From: Anaerolineales bacterium
Lineage (GTDB): Bacteria; Chloroflexota; Anaerolineae; Anaerolineales; UBA4823
Length of the DNA: 64,000 nucleotides
Direction of reading: 5' to 3'
Assembly: GCA_016935755.1 (NCBI GenBank)
Contig: JAFGQI010000015.1
Span: 62,001-126,000, forward strand
The notes beneath the pieces were generated by a model that searched no databases, was not told the origin of the DNA, and saw only the letters and a program-made list of their open reading frames with translations. Both the position numbers and the translations under genes were made by a program. Position 1 is the stretch's first letter. Each line of letters opens with the position of its first letter. Shown here piece after piece: positions 1-9,422 of the stretch.

Positions 1-7
1 TGGTCAT

Positions 8-898
8 GTGAAAATCCTGCAATTTACTCGCCCGCCCCAACGGGTGGTCTCACTGGTCCCCTCGCTTACCGAAAGCCTTTTTGATCTGGGGTGCGGCCAG
101 GCAGTGGTGGGTATCACTGACTACTGCGTTCACCCTGCCGAATCCCTGGTGAACCTGCCCCGGTTGGGTGGGCCAAAAAATCCACGCCTGGATGATATTG
201 TAGCTCTCGAGCCAGACCTGGTGCTGGCGAACCAGGAGGAAAACTCCCTCCAGGACGTAGAAGCCCTGGAAGCTAAAGGTGTACCGGTGTGGGTTACTTT
301 CCCCAAAAAGGTTTCACAGGCGATGGAGGTGCTGTGGAAGCTGGCCGAACTTTTCCGCAGCCCCGCAGCCGCCGTTCGCCTGGAAATGCTGGAGCGCAGT
401 TTGGAATGGACAGCTTCAGCTGTCAGAGAGCGTTCATCAGAGCGCTATTTTTGCCCGATCTGGTACGACACAGCCCCTGGCGAGAAAAACTGGTGGATGA
501 CTTTTAATGGCGATACCTATTGTCATGATCTGCTGGCAACTATGGGTGGGGTAAATATCTTTGCAGGTCGTGCTCGGCATTATCCGTTGGAGGCAGACCT
601 GGGGCGAGGAATCCCCGAGGATCCCGGTTCACGTGATACCCGCTACCCCCGCATCACCCTGGAAGAGATCGAGGCAGCCCAGCCCGAGATTATCTTGCTG
701 CCAGATGAACCATTTTCGTTCGATCAAGCACACCTTGAGCAGTTATCCTCTCTCTTGCCCGATACCCCTGCGGTAAGGAATGCTCGCGTGCATCTCGTGC
801 AGGGCAGCCTGATTACCTGGCATGGCACGCGCCTCGCCCGCGCCTTGCGCGAGTTGCCAGCCCTATTTGATCTTTCAAGCGAGGCTGCCGGGCAATGA
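8..898 (+). CDS. BtuF-like cobalamin/metal-chelate binding protein (helical backbone metal receptor)
   Basis: The 296-residue protein has the layout of the BtuF/FhuD-type helical-backbone receptor fold. An N-terminal lobe opens with RVVSLVPSLTESLFDLG, a long helix follows (about residues 95-125), and a second lobe carries the D-LL--MGG-N motif typical of the family. Such proteins capture corrinoids or siderophore-like metal complexes for ABC importers. No signal peptide or lipobox is visible, so this copy may act in the cytoplasm, or its N terminus may lie outside the window. The reading frame has no stop before the window edge. The GTG at position 8 sits where family members normally begin, which supports it as the start. 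No permease or ATPase follows; the next gene is korA, 105 bases downstream. The ligand cannot be told from sequence. A cobalamin link is plausible because a cobalamin adenosyltransferase lies elsewhere in the window. Confidence 0.7.
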   Translation: MKILQFTRPPQRVVSLVPSLTESLFDLGCGQAVVGITDYCVHPAESLVNLPRLGGPKNPRLDDIVALEPDLVLANQEENSLQDVEALEAKGVPVWVTFPKKVSQAMEVLWKLAELFRSPAAAVRLEMLERSLEWTASAVRERSSERYFCPIWYDTAPGEKNWWMTFNGDTYCHDLLATMGGVNIFAGRARHYPLEADLGRGIPEDPGSRDTRYPRITLEEIEAAQPEIILLPDEPFSFDQAHLEQLSSLLPDTPAVRNARVHLVQGSLITWHGTRLARALRELPALFDLSSEAAGQ

Positions 899-1003
899 TG
901 GGGCACAAAAAATACTCTATCACCGGAACTGATCAGAAAAAAGGTAACAACAATATTTGATAAGAGGCAATGAATTTCGGGAGATTTTATCTAAGGAGTC
1001 GAT

Positions 1004-2842
1004 ATGTCTGAAAAACAAACATCAGTAGAAGCACAAACGGTCAGTGCTGCACATCATGTGGTGAATGATTTCTCTATCACAGTCGCAACAGTGAATGGCT
1101 CGGGCAGTCAGACTTCCAACCTGACGATCTTACGGGCGATTTTTAAAATGGGTGTTCCTGTTTCTGGGAAAAATCTATTCCCCTCCAATATTCAGGGTTT
1201 GCCGACCTGGTATACCATTCGCGTCAGCAAAGACGGTTTCCTGGCGCGTCGAGATGTACACGAGATTGTCATTTCGTTAAATCCAGCCTCTTTTGCTCAA
1301 GATCTGGCTGATGTTGACCCTGGTGGGGTTTTCCTATATGCGGATGATATCCGTATGCCGATCGAACGGAAAGATATTTCTGTGTATCCGATGCCGGTAA
1401 AGAGCATCGTCAAAGATTCTGATGCTCCCATTAATCTGCGAGACTATGTGGCTAACATGGTTTATGTAGGTGTACTGGCGTGGGTTCTAAACATTGATCT
1501 GGAAAAAATCTATCAGGCCTTGAGCTTCCATTTCAAGGGCAAAACCAAGCCCATTGATCTGAATTATGGTGTGGTGAAAACCTCGTTTGATTGGGCTTCG
1601 CAGAACCTGGTAAAACAGGATCCTTATCACCTGGAGCCGATGAACCTCACTGAGGGGTACATCATGGCTGACGGGAATACAGCCGCGGCGATTGGGTCTA
1701 TTTATGGTGGCGTACAGTTCGCTGCCTGGTATCCGATCACACCAGCTACCAGTCTGGCGGAATCCCTGGTGGAGTACCTGGGTATCTTGCGCAAGGATAC
1801 TGAGTCGAACCAAAAAAATACCTATGTTGTTCTGCAGGCTGAAGACGAACTGGCTGCTATTGGTATGACGGTGGGAGCTGGATTTTCAGGCTTGCGAGCC
1901 ATGACTTCCACCTCTGGGCCTGGGCTCAGCCTGATGGCGGAATTTGCGGGTCTGGCTTATTTTGCTGAAGTTCCGATCGTGGTGTGGGATGTCCAGCGAG
2001 TTGGCCCCAGCACGGGTCTGCCCACCCGAACTGCGCAGGGCGACCTGACCTTTGTCAATTTTATCGGTCATGGGGATACCCAACAAATAATTCTGATTCC
2101 AGGTTCGGTAAACGAATGTTTTGAGTTTGGATGGAAGGCCTTTGATATCGCCGAACGAATGCAAATGCCGGTCTTTGTACTAAGCGATCTGGATTTTGGC
2201 ATGAATCAGTGGATGACCCAGCCATTCCAATACCCAGATACTCCAATGGATCGAGGCAAAATCCTTTGGGAAGCGGATCTGGATCGAATCGAGGGTAAAT
2301 GGGGACGCTATCTGGATGTGGATGGCGATGGCATCCCTTATAGGACGGTGCCAGGCAACCGCCACCCACGGGCGGCATATTTCGCGCGCGGTACCGGTCA
2401 TGATGAGAACGCTCGCTATTCGGAGGATAAAGATGTCTGGAACAAGCTATTAGGTCGCCTGAAACGAAAATATGAAACTGCCCGCCATTATGTGCCTAAG
2501 CCCATCGTTGAGAACATGCAAGGTGCTCATGTGGGGATCATTGCCTATGGCTCTACGGATCCAGCTGTTCAAGAAGCTCGCCATCTTTTGGCTCAGGATG
2601 GTCAGAAGACGGGTTACCTGCGTTTGCGTGCTCTTCCTTTTACCAGCGAGGTAGATGACTTTATCCGAACTCATGACCATGTTTATGTGGTTGAAATGAA
2701 CCGTGACGGTCAACTGCACCAACTGTTAAAAATTGAATATCCCCAATACGCGCTGAAGTTAATTTCCCATGCATGTACCGATGGCTTACCCCTGACCGCT
2801 CGCTTTGTGCGGGAAGCCATTGACTCCAAGGAGGCGAAATAA
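1004..2842 (+). CDS. korA: 2-oxoacid:ferredoxin oxidoreductase, fused gamma-alpha subunit
   Basis: This subunit oxidatively decarboxylates a 2-oxoacid (probably 2-oxoglutarate) to an acyl-CoA with electrons going to ferredoxin, together with the beta subunit encoded next. Residues about 20-190 form the gamma domain (VNGSGSQTSN). The alpha domain from about residue 215 shows YPITPATS, the EDELAAIGM stretch, TSTSGPGLSLM and GPSTGLPTRTAQGDL, all standard for this family. At 612 residues it has the length of the fused gamma-alpha class. The start is supported by a TAAGGAG ribosome binding site 7 bases upstream. korB starts 2 bases after the stop, so the two are co-translated. The assignment to 2-oxoglutarate rather than pyruvate rests on the two-gene architecture and on the nearby TCA genes. 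It is an inference. Confidence 0.9.
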   Translation: MSEKQTSVEAQTVSAAHHVVNDFSITVATVNGSGSQTSNLTILRAIFKMGVPVSGKNLFPSNIQGLPTWYTIRVSKDGFLARRDVHEIVISLNPASFAQDLADVDPGGVFLYADDIRMPIERKDISVYPMPVKSIVKDSDAPINLRDYVANMVYVGVLAWVLNIDLEKIYQALSFHFKGKTKPIDLNYGVVKTSFDWASQNLVKQDPYHLEPMNLTEGYIMADGNTAAAIGSIYGGVQFAAWYPITPATSLAESLVEYLGILRKDTESNQKNTYVVLQAEDELAAIGMTVGAGFSGLRAMTSTSGPGLSLMAEFAGLAYFAEVPIVVWDVQRVGPSTGLPTRTAQGDLTFVNFIGHGDTQQIILIPGSVNECFEFGWKAFDIAERMQMPVFVLSDLDFGMNQWMTQPFQYPDTPMDRGKILWEADLDRIEGKWGRYLDVDGDGIPYRTVPGNRHPRAAYFARGTGHDENARYSEDKDVWNKLLGRLKRKYETARHYVPKPIVENMQGAHVGIIAYGSTDPAVQEARHLLAQDGQKTGYLRLRALPFTSEVDDFIRTHDHVYVVEMNRDGQLHQLLKIEYPQYALKLISHACTDGLPLTARFVREAIDSKEAK

Positions 2843-2844
2843 TC

Positions 2845-3888
2845 ATGTCTGAACAAACTGCTGCTTCAAGAATTCAGGTTAATTTGGTTGGCCTGACGAA
2901 GGCAGATTACCGCGGCAATCCCACCACCTTATGCCAGGGATGCGGACACAACTCCATTTCCAGCCAGATCATTGCTGCCTGTTACGAACTGGATATTATC
3001 CCCGAGAATGTGGTCAAGTTCAGTGGGATTGGCTGTTCCAGTAAGAGCCCGGCTTATTTCTTGAATCGCTCCTTTGGCTTCAACGGCTTACATGGCCGTA
3101 TGCCCTCCCTGGCTACCGGAGCGCTGTTCGGCGATCATACTTTGAAAGGTATTGGGGTGAGTGGAGATGGCGACACCGCCAGCATCGGGATGGGGCAGTT
3201 CAAACACGTGCTGCGCCGCAACCTGCGTCTGGTGTATATCATTGAAAATAACGGTGTTTACGGTCTGACGAAAGGCCAATTTTCAGCTACAGCAGATGAA
3301 GGCCTGGCGCTCAAAGGTCAGGGCACCAATCCCTATATGCCAGTGGATATTGCCTGGGAAGCCCTGGTCGGACATGCCACTTTCGTGGCTCGTTCGTTTG
3401 CTGGAGACCCCAAACAGGTGAAGGAGCTAATCAAGGCTGCTCTAAGCCACGATGGCATCGCAGTTTTGGATATCATCAGCCCTTGCGTCACTTTTAATAA
3501 TAAGGATGAAGCCACCCATTCCTACAGTTGGGGCAAGGAGCACGAAGTAGCGCTGCATGAGTTATCTTATGTGCCGGTGGCGGAAGAAATCCTGGTGGAT
3601 TATGAGCCAGGGCAGGCTGAAGAAGTCACTATGTATGATGGCTCAAGGATTATATTAAAAAAATTGGCCCACGATTATGACCCATGCGACCGGGCTGTAG
3701 CAATGCGAATGCTAGAAGAAGCAAACGCCAGGGAGTGGCTGCTCACAGGCCTGATCTACATTGATCCAGAACAGCCATCCCTGGCAGAAATCTACAACCT
3801 GACCGAAACGCCATTGAACCGGCTTCCCGAGACTCGTCTCCGCCCGCCACGCCAGACGATAGATGATGTGAATGCCATGATGTTCTAA
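2845..3888 (+). CDS. korB: 2-oxoacid:ferredoxin oxidoreductase, beta subunit
   Basis: This is the thiamine-diphosphate and iron-sulfur subunit of the KorAB enzyme. The TPP/Mg site is seen as GDGDTASIGMGQ followed by ENNGVYGLTKGQ. Cysteines for a 4Fe-4S cluster appear in CQGCGHNS (Cys30, Cys33), GIGCSS (Cys64) and a later SPCVTFNN. At 347 residues it is longer than the usual 280-300; the extra length is a C-terminal extension after about residue 290. AGGAGG lies inside the end of korA and positions the ATG. Product and partner assignment are firm; substrate specificity is inferred from the operon type and neighbouring TCA genes (sucCD, mdh, gltA in this window). Confidence 0.9.
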   Translation: MSEQTAASRIQVNLVGLTKADYRGNPTTLCQGCGHNSISSQIIAACYELDIIPENVVKFSGIGCSSKSPAYFLNRSFGFNGLHGRMPSLATGALFGDHTLKGIGVSGDGDTASIGMGQFKHVLRRNLRLVYIIENNGVYGLTKGQFSATADEGLALKGQGTNPYMPVDIAWEALVGHATFVARSFAGDPKQVKELIKAALSHDGIAVLDIISPCVTFNNKDEATHSYSWGKEHEVALHELSYVPVAEEILVDYEPGQAEEVTMYDGSRIILKKLAHDYDPCDRAVAMRMLEEANAREWLLTGLIYIDPEQPSLAEIYNLTETPLNRLPETRLRPPRQTIDDVNAMMF

Positions 3889-3913
3889 AAATCACAATCC
3901 GTATCTTGTTCAA

Positions 3914-3922
3914 TGGTATAAT
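3914..3922 (+). promoter_or_regulatory. Extended -10 promoter for mreB
   Basis: TGGTATAAT lies 25 bases after korB. It is a perfect extended -10 (TGN plus TATAAT) with no recognisable -35. Transcription from it would give an mreB leader of about 110 bases containing a small GCGCCT/AGGCGT hairpin. Confidence 0.6.
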
Positions 3923-4038
3923 CCCTCGCGAGGTGCGCCTGTAAGGCGTATTCGCAGTTAGTGTTCTACCTGGATTTTGACACTGGGTACATCTTGGATA
4001 ACCGCAGTTGCTCGTCGTAAACTGCCAAGGAGCCACAG

Positions 4039-5106
4039 TTGGCATTTAACCCTCTGAACTGGTTATGGGGTTTATTTTCATTAGATATCGGCATTGACCT
4101 GGGAACTGCCAACACCCTGGTCAATGTACGTGGGAAAGGAATCACGATCAATGAGCCCTCCTGGGTGGCGATTGATAAGCGCACCCGGCAGCCTTTAGCA
4201 ATTGGAGCTGAAGCCAAGGAGATGGTAGGACGTACTCCTGCCAACGTGATCGCTTTACGACCGCTGCGGGATGGCGTCATCTCCGAATTTGAAATTACCC
4301 AGGCAATGCTGGAATATTTCATCGGAAAGGCCCATGAGCAGAGCATCGTTCCGGTGCCTCGTCCACGTGTGATTGTCGGCATCCCTTCGGGGGTGACTGA
4401 AGTTGAAAAACGAGCCGTTTATGATGCGGCCATGTCGGCTGGGGCGCGCGAAGTAGGCTTGATTGAAGAACCGGTAGCCGCTGCACTGGGTGCTGGCTTA
4501 CCGGTGAACGATGTACGTGGCAGCATGATTTGTGATATCGGTGGTGGAACTTCTGAGGTTGCCATCATGTCGATGGGTGGGGTAGTCGTCTCCCGCTCCT
4601 TGCGAGTGGCCGGCGACGAGATGGATCAGGATATTGTCCAGTATATGCGCAGTAAGTATAACCTGCTGATCGGTGAACGCATGGCCGAACAGGCAAAAAT
4701 TGAAATTGGATCGGCCTATCACCTACCTGAAGAAAAAACAATGCTCATCCGCGGTCGGAATCTGATCACCGGTCTGCCCGAAGCGGTCGAAGTTTCCTCT
4801 GTAGAAATTCGCGAGGCCATTGCCAGTTCTGTACAGACCATTCTGGATACGATCAAAGACGCTCTGGATGAGGCTCCACCGGAAATCATCTCTGATCTGA
4901 TGGAAATGGGCATCTGCATGGCGGGCGGAGGTTCGCTGCTCCAGGCGTTAGACAAACGTTTGATGGAAGAATTGCGCATCCGTGTCTGGGTTGCTGAAGA
5001 TCCTATGAGCTGTGTGGCACGCGGCGCGGGTATGATATTGGAAAACTATGATATATTGAGACGCCTGCTGGTAGGACTGGAACGTGGCAGCACGCGTCAC
5101 AATTAA
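4039..5106 (+). CDS. mreB: Rod-shape-determining actin homologue MreB
   Basis: MreB forms membrane-bound filaments that direct the elongation machinery of the cell wall. The actin-fold motifs are present: phosphate-1 site IGIDLGTANTLV, phosphate-2 site ICDIGGGTSEVA, and the adenosine site MAGGGSLLQALD. At 355 residues it is slightly longer than the usual 335-345. An N-terminal stretch MAFNPLNWLWGLFS, rich in Trp and Phe, may be the membrane-binding segment. The start is TTG: an AAGGAG site 6 bases upstream supports it and no ATG is suitably placed. It heads the mreB-mreC-mreD-PBP2 run, with mreC starting 3 bases after its stop. Confidence 0.95.
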   Translation: MAFNPLNWLWGLFSLDIGIDLGTANTLVNVRGKGITINEPSWVAIDKRTRQPLAIGAEAKEMVGRTPANVIALRPLRDGVISEFEITQAMLEYFIGKAHEQSIVPVPRPRVIVGIPSGVTEVEKRAVYDAAMSAGAREVGLIEEPVAAALGAGLPVNDVRGSMICDIGGGTSEVAIMSMGGVVVSRSLRVAGDEMDQDIVQYMRSKYNLLIGERMAEQAKIEIGSAYHLPEEKTMLIRGRNLITGLPEAVEVSSVEIREAIASSVQTILDTIKDALDEAPPEIISDLMEMGICMAGGGSLLQALDKRLMEELRIRVWVAEDPMSCVARGAGMILENYDILRRLLVGLERGSTRHN

Positions 5107-5109
5107 AAA

Positions 5110-5967
5110 ATGAGATATAACTCCCCTCGCTCTTTACAGACCGTTGTACTGGTAATGATGGTCATCGGCCTGATCGCCCTGGCGCTGGGTGGTTATTTGA
5201 CCCCCCTGACTCGATTCATTCTGTCTCCCTTAATTGGCGTCCAGAGCTGGTTAGCCACCAGGATCCAGGCTTTAGAGAACTATGTCAATGCGCCACAAGA
5301 TATAAGCCGTTTGCGCGAGCGAAATCGGGAGTTGGAAGATGAAGTCGCCCGTTTGCAAATAGAAATTATTGATCTCAAGCAGCAGATATCCGAAACCCGC
5401 ATCCTCTCAGCCCTGGTGGATTTTGCCCGCGTTCACCCGGACAATCGCTATCTGGCGGCTGCTGTTATCGGTCAAGACCCCAGCCCCTTTATGAAGTATG
5501 TAATTATTAACCGCGGCTCGGACGATGGGTTGCGGCGCGGGATGCCCGTGGTTGTCCAGCAAGGACTGGTTGGTCGTGTGGCTGCGGTGACCGCGAATGC
5601 TGCTCGGGTGCAATTGATTATCGACCCAGCTTCCTCTGTCAATGTCCGCCTGGATCCGTCCAGTGCCCAGGCGGTACTATTGGGCAGTCTGACGGGCGAA
5701 CTAACCCTGGATATGATCCCTCAATCTGCTTCGGTACAGGTCGGCGATTTGGTGCTTACCTCGGGTTTGGGTGGTAATTATCCGGGTAGTATCTTGATCG
5801 GGCAAATTATCTCTGTTCGGCGCCGGGAGACGGACCTCTTTCAGGAGGCGAATGTACAGCCGGTGGTGGATTTCAGCCAGTTAGAAATCCTGTTGGTCAT
5901 TACTAACTTCCGACCAGTAGATATCAGCCCCTTAGTTCCCACGCCTGGAACATCAAGCGTTCCATAA
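5110..5967 (+). CDS. mreC: Rod-shape-determining protein MreC
   Basis: MreC is a bitopic membrane protein that links MreB to periplasmic PBP2. Residues about 10-30 form one membrane segment (VVLVMMVIGLIALALGG). A coiled coil follows at about 60-100 (RLRERNRELEDEVARLQIE), then the beta-rich domain with the family signature ASSVNVRLD and later GDLVLTSGLGGNYPGSILIG. The length of 285 residues is typical. The gene starts 3 bases after mreB, with no obvious Shine-Dalgarno sequence of its own, which suggests translational coupling. The C-terminal tail is short and Pro/Ser rich. Confidence 0.93.
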   Translation: MRYNSPRSLQTVVLVMMVIGLIALALGGYLTPLTRFILSPLIGVQSWLATRIQALENYVNAPQDISRLRERNRELEDEVARLQIEIIDLKQQISETRILSALVDFARVHPDNRYLAAAVIGQDPSPFMKYVIINRGSDDGLRRGMPVVVQQGLVGRVAAVTANAARVQLIIDPASSVNVRLDPSSAQAVLLGSLTGELTLDMIPQSASVQVGDLVLTSGLGGNYPGSILIGQIISVRRRETDLFQEANVQPVVDFSQLEILLVITNFRPVDISPLVPTPGTSSVP

Positions 5968-5981
5968 TCTAGTGGGAGCGA

Positions 5982-6482
5982 ATGTCCATCCTGATAGCTT
6001 TTCCGCTCTTTGCTTTTCTGACCATCGTACAATCGGTCATTGTCAGTCGTTTCCCACTGCTGAATGGGTCAACAGACTTGGTGCTGTTGACCTTAATTGC
6101 CTGGGCATTACAAAAAAGGGTGCGAACTGCCTGGCATTGGTGTGTGATTGGCGGTGGAATGATCAGTTATGTTTCGGCCCTGCCCACAGGTGTTCCTCTG
6201 GGCGGATATCTATTGGTGGTTGGGATGGCGCAGCTCTTGCGGCGCCGTGTTTGGCAGGTTCCTATCCTGGCGATGCTGGCGACGACTTTCTTAGGGACTC
6301 TGCTATCTCAATTGATCAGCCTGTTGGCATTGAGTCTGGTGGGCGCCTCCATCTCTATCCTGGAGGCCATAAACCTGGTCATCCTGCCCAGTCTGTTGCT
6401 AAATTTATTGTTTTCCATCCCGGTTTTCGCGATTTTCTCGGATATGGCGAGCTGGCTTTATCCCGAACCGTTGGAAGTATAA
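5982..6482 (+). CDS. mreD: Rod-shape-determining protein MreD
   Basis: This 166-residue protein is almost entirely hydrophobic, with five to six predicted membrane helices, and sits between mreC and the PBP2 gene as MreD does in most bacteria. It contains the loosely conserved MreD pattern of short charged loops (RFPLLNGSTDLVLL, RRRVW). A GTGGGAG site lies upstream of the ATG. MreD sequence conservation is weak in general, so the call rests on length, topology and gene order. The longer overlapping track ORF 5972-6538 is in another frame and is not the gene. Confidence 0.88.
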   Translation: MSILIAFPLFAFLTIVQSVIVSRFPLLNGSTDLVLLTLIAWALQKRVRTAWHWCVIGGGMISYVSALPTGVPLGGYLLVVGMAQLLRRRVWQVPILAMLATTFLGTLLSQLISLLALSLVGASISILEAINLVILPSLLLNLLFSIPVFAIFSDMASWLYPEPLEV

Positions 6483-6524
6483 TCTTGTTGGTCTTTGATA
6501 AAATAACATTGGTGTCTAAACCTT

Positions 6525-8666
6525 ATGAATGGAAATAGTTCAGCGCAAAATAATTTAGAAAATTGGCGCCTGATGATTTTTATTGTCATCGTGGGAATGG
6601 TTTTTGCTGTCTTCTTTTTTCGCCTGTTTGTACTGCAAATTCTCCAGGGCGAGGAATGGGCTGCCAAAGCAAGTGAGAACAGCACTCAGGATATAAATTC
6701 GGCTGCTTTGCGTGGCATTATCTACGATCGCAATGGTGTTGTTCTGGCCCGTAATGTTGCCTCATACAATATCGTCCTGACTACAGCGAATTTGCCTGAT
6801 GACTCTGGAGCAGTACAGCAGATTTTCCGCGAGCTATCAACGCTGATTGGTTTACCTGTGAACCGCAGCCAAATCACGCCCGATAACCCTTATGTCCCTT
6901 GTATCTCAGACCACGGCATTGCCCAAATAGCTGAATATGGCGAGACCACTTCACCTTATCAGCCAGTTAGCGTTAAATGTGACGTCGATCAACGAGTGGC
7001 AATGATTACAATGGAAAAAGAGTCGGACTGGCCTGGTGTATCGGTTGTAATTCAACCGATCCGCGACTATCCTACCAATTCGATAACCGCCAATATTATC
7101 GGGTTCTTAGGTCCAATCCCTGCTAGTCAGGAGGATTATTTTTTGCAGAAAGGCCTGGTCGCGAATCGTGATAAGGTAGGTTATGCGGGTCTGGAACTGC
7201 AATATCAGGATCTCCTGGCTGGCAGGAATGGGCTACGAGTGGTTCAAGTAGATGTCGCCGGGCAGGTGCTGCGTGATATTGATCCCCCCATCCCGCCTCG
7301 AGCGGGTTTGAGTTTACGCCTGACGATCGATACGCGCTTGCAGCAGGCTACCGAAGCCATCCTGGTAAATGAGATGGATGAGTGGAATCGCTACTTTAAT
7401 GATCTGCGTTATACCAGCGGGGTAGTGGTGGCGATGAATCCGAAGACAGGCGAAATCCTGGCGATGGTTTCGTATCCCACCTATGAAAATAACCGTATGG
7501 CCCGGTTGATTCCTCAATATTATTACAACCAACTCACTCAGGATGCCACGTTACCGCTGCTCAACCATGCTGTGGGGGATGTTCTTCCTGCCGGATCGGT
7601 GTTCAAACTGGTGACAGGTACAGGTGCGCTGAATGAAGGCGTGATCACTCCAGACCAGATCATCGAGACACCCCCAAAGCTGGAGGTCACGGAGAAATAT
7701 TACGCCAATGACCCTGGACAGGCGCGCGAGTTTGTTGATTGGAACAAAGCTGGTTTTGGCAGTTTGGACTTTGTACACTGCCTGTCTAACTCCAGCAATG
7801 TGTGTTTCTACAAGCTGGGCGGCGGGTATCAAGATGAAATACCTGACGGTGGTTTGGGGATCTGCCGTCTGGGCACGTACGCGGCAGCTCTGGGTTATGG
7901 AGAGGCTGCAGGCATTGGCTTGCCTGAAGAAGAGAGTGGTCTGATCCCCGATCCTACCTGGAAAAGGATAAACCAGGCTGAAAGCTGGTCTTCAGGGGAT
8001 ACTTATATTGCCAGTGTGGGACAGGGGTATGTGCTGGCTACTCCGGTGCAGGTATTGATTTCAGCCGCGATTATTGCCAATGATGGCGTTTATATGCAGC
8101 CTACGCTTGTGCGTGAGGTGTTAGATAGTGAAGGGAACGTGGTTCCTACCTGGCGCGACCTGGCGGGAAACGTCTACGATACCGTTGTCCAGGGGTCCTG
8201 GCAGATGTCTCCTCTCTTACCTCATATCAAATGGGATCTAACGGTTGATCCGATGATTCAGGAATACAGTGAAACCACAATCCGAGGTTGTGAACCCATC
8301 CCAGGCCAAAAGAGAACGGTAGAACCATGGGTTTTTAAACTGATCCAACAGGGGATGCGTCTGGCAGTTACTGAAGGAACCTTGGAGGAGCAATTCAAAA
8401 CTGCAACCATCTCTGCAGCAGGGAAGACTGGCACTGCTGAATATTGTGATAAATATGCCAATGAAAAGAACCGCTGTATTCCCGGCAACTGGCCTACTCA
8501 TGCCTGGACAGTAGCCTACGCCCCCTATGAAAATCCAGAAATCGCTGTGGTGGCGTTTGTGTATAACGGAGGCGAGGGTGCTTCGGTAGCAGGTCCTATA
8601 GTCCGCCGCGTGTTGGAAGCATACTTCGGCCTGAAGTCGGTGGATATTGCCAATCAGTCGCCGTAA
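6525..8666 (+). CDS. mrdA: Penicillin-binding protein 2 (elongasome transpeptidase)
   Basis: This is a class B penicillin-binding protein, the D,D-transpeptidase of the lateral wall machinery. One N-terminal membrane helix (about residues 14-36, FIVIVGMVFAVFFFRLFVLQ) is followed by the dimerisation domain (RGIIYDRNGVVLARN) and the transpeptidase domain. The catalytic motifs are visible: SxxK as AGSVFKLV, SxN as SNSSNV and KTG as AAGKTGTAEY. The length of 713 residues is at the upper end for PBP2. A TATAAT overlaps the end of mreD, so the gene may also have its own promoter. Partner SEDS glycosyltransferase rodA is encoded downstream, beyond minCDE. Confidence 0.92.
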   Translation: MNGNSSAQNNLENWRLMIFIVIVGMVFAVFFFRLFVLQILQGEEWAAKASENSTQDINSAALRGIIYDRNGVVLARNVASYNIVLTTANLPDDSGAVQQIFRELSTLIGLPVNRSQITPDNPYVPCISDHGIAQIAEYGETTSPYQPVSVKCDVDQRVAMITMEKESDWPGVSVVIQPIRDYPTNSITANIIGFLGPIPASQEDYFLQKGLVANRDKVGYAGLELQYQDLLAGRNGLRVVQVDVAGQVLRDIDPPIPPRAGLSLRLTIDTRLQQATEAILVNEMDEWNRYFNDLRYTSGVVVAMNPKTGEILAMVSYPTYENNRMARLIPQYYYNQLTQDATLPLLNHAVGDVLPAGSVFKLVTGTGALNEGVITPDQIIETPPKLEVTEKYYANDPGQAREFVDWNKAGFGSLDFVHCLSNSSNVCFYKLGGGYQDEIPDGGLGICRLGTYAAALGYGEAAGIGLPEEESGLIPDPTWKRINQAESWSSGDTYIASVGQGYVLATPVQVLISAAIIANDGVYMQPTLVREVLDSEGNVVPTWRDLAGNVYDTVVQGSWQMSPLLPHIKWDLTVDPMIQEYSETTIRGCEPIPGQKRTVEPWVFKLIQQGMRLAVTEGTLEEQFKTATISAAGKTGTAEYCDKYANEKNRCIPGNWPTHAWTVAYAPYENPEIAVVAFVYNGGEGASVAGPIVRRVLEAYFGLKSVDIANQSP

Positions 8667-8671
8667 AGTTC

Positions 8672-8680
8672 TGCTATAAT
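8672..8680 (+). promoter_or_regulatory. Extended -10 promoter for minCDE
   Basis: TGCTATAAT starts 6 bases after the PBP2 stop codon and 44 bases before the minC ATG. It matches the extended -10 form seen at several other genes in the window. Confidence 0.55.
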
Positions 8681-8723
8681 CACGGGCATTATTCAGGTTA
8701 TCCAGGCAAAGGGTCATCAGGGC

Positions 8724-9422
8724 ATGGGTCCGAAGGTTCAAATTAAAGGCATCCGCGATGGATTGCTAATAACCCTGGGCGAGGGGAGTTGGGATGAACT
8801 GCACCAAGCTTTGTTGGATCATCTTGACCAACAAGCCGAGTTTCTGCGAGGGGCGCGCCTGGCAGTGGATGTGGGTACACAAATCCTGAAAGCCGCCGAC
8901 CTGGGCCAACTGCGCAAAGAGGTTTCAGAACGGGAAATTACCCTTTGGGCGGTGATCAGTGAATCTCCAACGACTGTGCAAACTGCTCAGACGTTGGGGC
9001 TGTCAACCAGCATAACCCAACCCAGGCCTGGTTCCCGCTTGGAAAGACCACTGCCCGCCTTAGAAACCACCCTGCGCGTAGGCGAAGAAGCTATCTTTGT
9101 GCGGCGTACGCTGCGCTCAGGTTTCAGGCTGCAGTATGCCGGGCATGTGGTGGTTATTGGAGATGTCAACCCGGGAGCAGAGATTGTGGCCGGTGGCAAT
9201 ATTATTATTTGGGGTCGTTTGCGTGGCACTGTCCACGCAGGCGCTGAAGGGAATGATAGCAGTGTGGTCTGCGCTCTTGACTTATCGCCTACCCAACTGC
9301 GCATTGCTGGAAAGATTGCCCTCAGTCCGAAGAGAAAGGGTAAGCCTCAACCGGAGATAGCACGCCTGGAAAATGGTCAGGTTATAGCCGAACAGTGGGA
9401 CCCGAAGAGAGAGAGATTATGA
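8724..9422 (+). CDS. minC: Septum site-determining protein MinC
   Basis: MinC inhibits FtsZ assembly away from midcell. The C-terminal domain (about residues 118-215) shows the right-handed beta-helix signature GHVVVIGDVNPGAEIVAGGNIIIWGRLRGTVHAG that binds MinD; the N-terminal domain (about 1-100) is the more variable FtsZ-inhibiting part. The length of 232 residues is normal. The stop TGA overlaps the minD start (ATGA), which couples MinC and MinD synthesis. Confidence 0.93.
   Translation: MGPKVQIKGIRDGLLITLGEGSWDELHQALLDHLDQQAEFLRGARLAVDVGTQILKAADLGQLRKEVSEREITLWAVISESPTTVQTAQTLGLSTSITQPRPGSRLERPLPALETTLRVGEEAIFVRRTLRSGFRLQYAGHVVVIGDVNPGAEIVAGGNIIIWGRLRGTVHAGAEGNDSSVVCALDLSPTQLRIAGKIALSPKRKGKPQPEIARLENGQVIAEQWDPKRERL

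Noticed and set aside
5972-6538. 188-codon ORF overlapping mreD
   Set aside because: It lacks the hydrophobic MreD pattern and lies in another frame; the 166-residue frame at 5982 has it.
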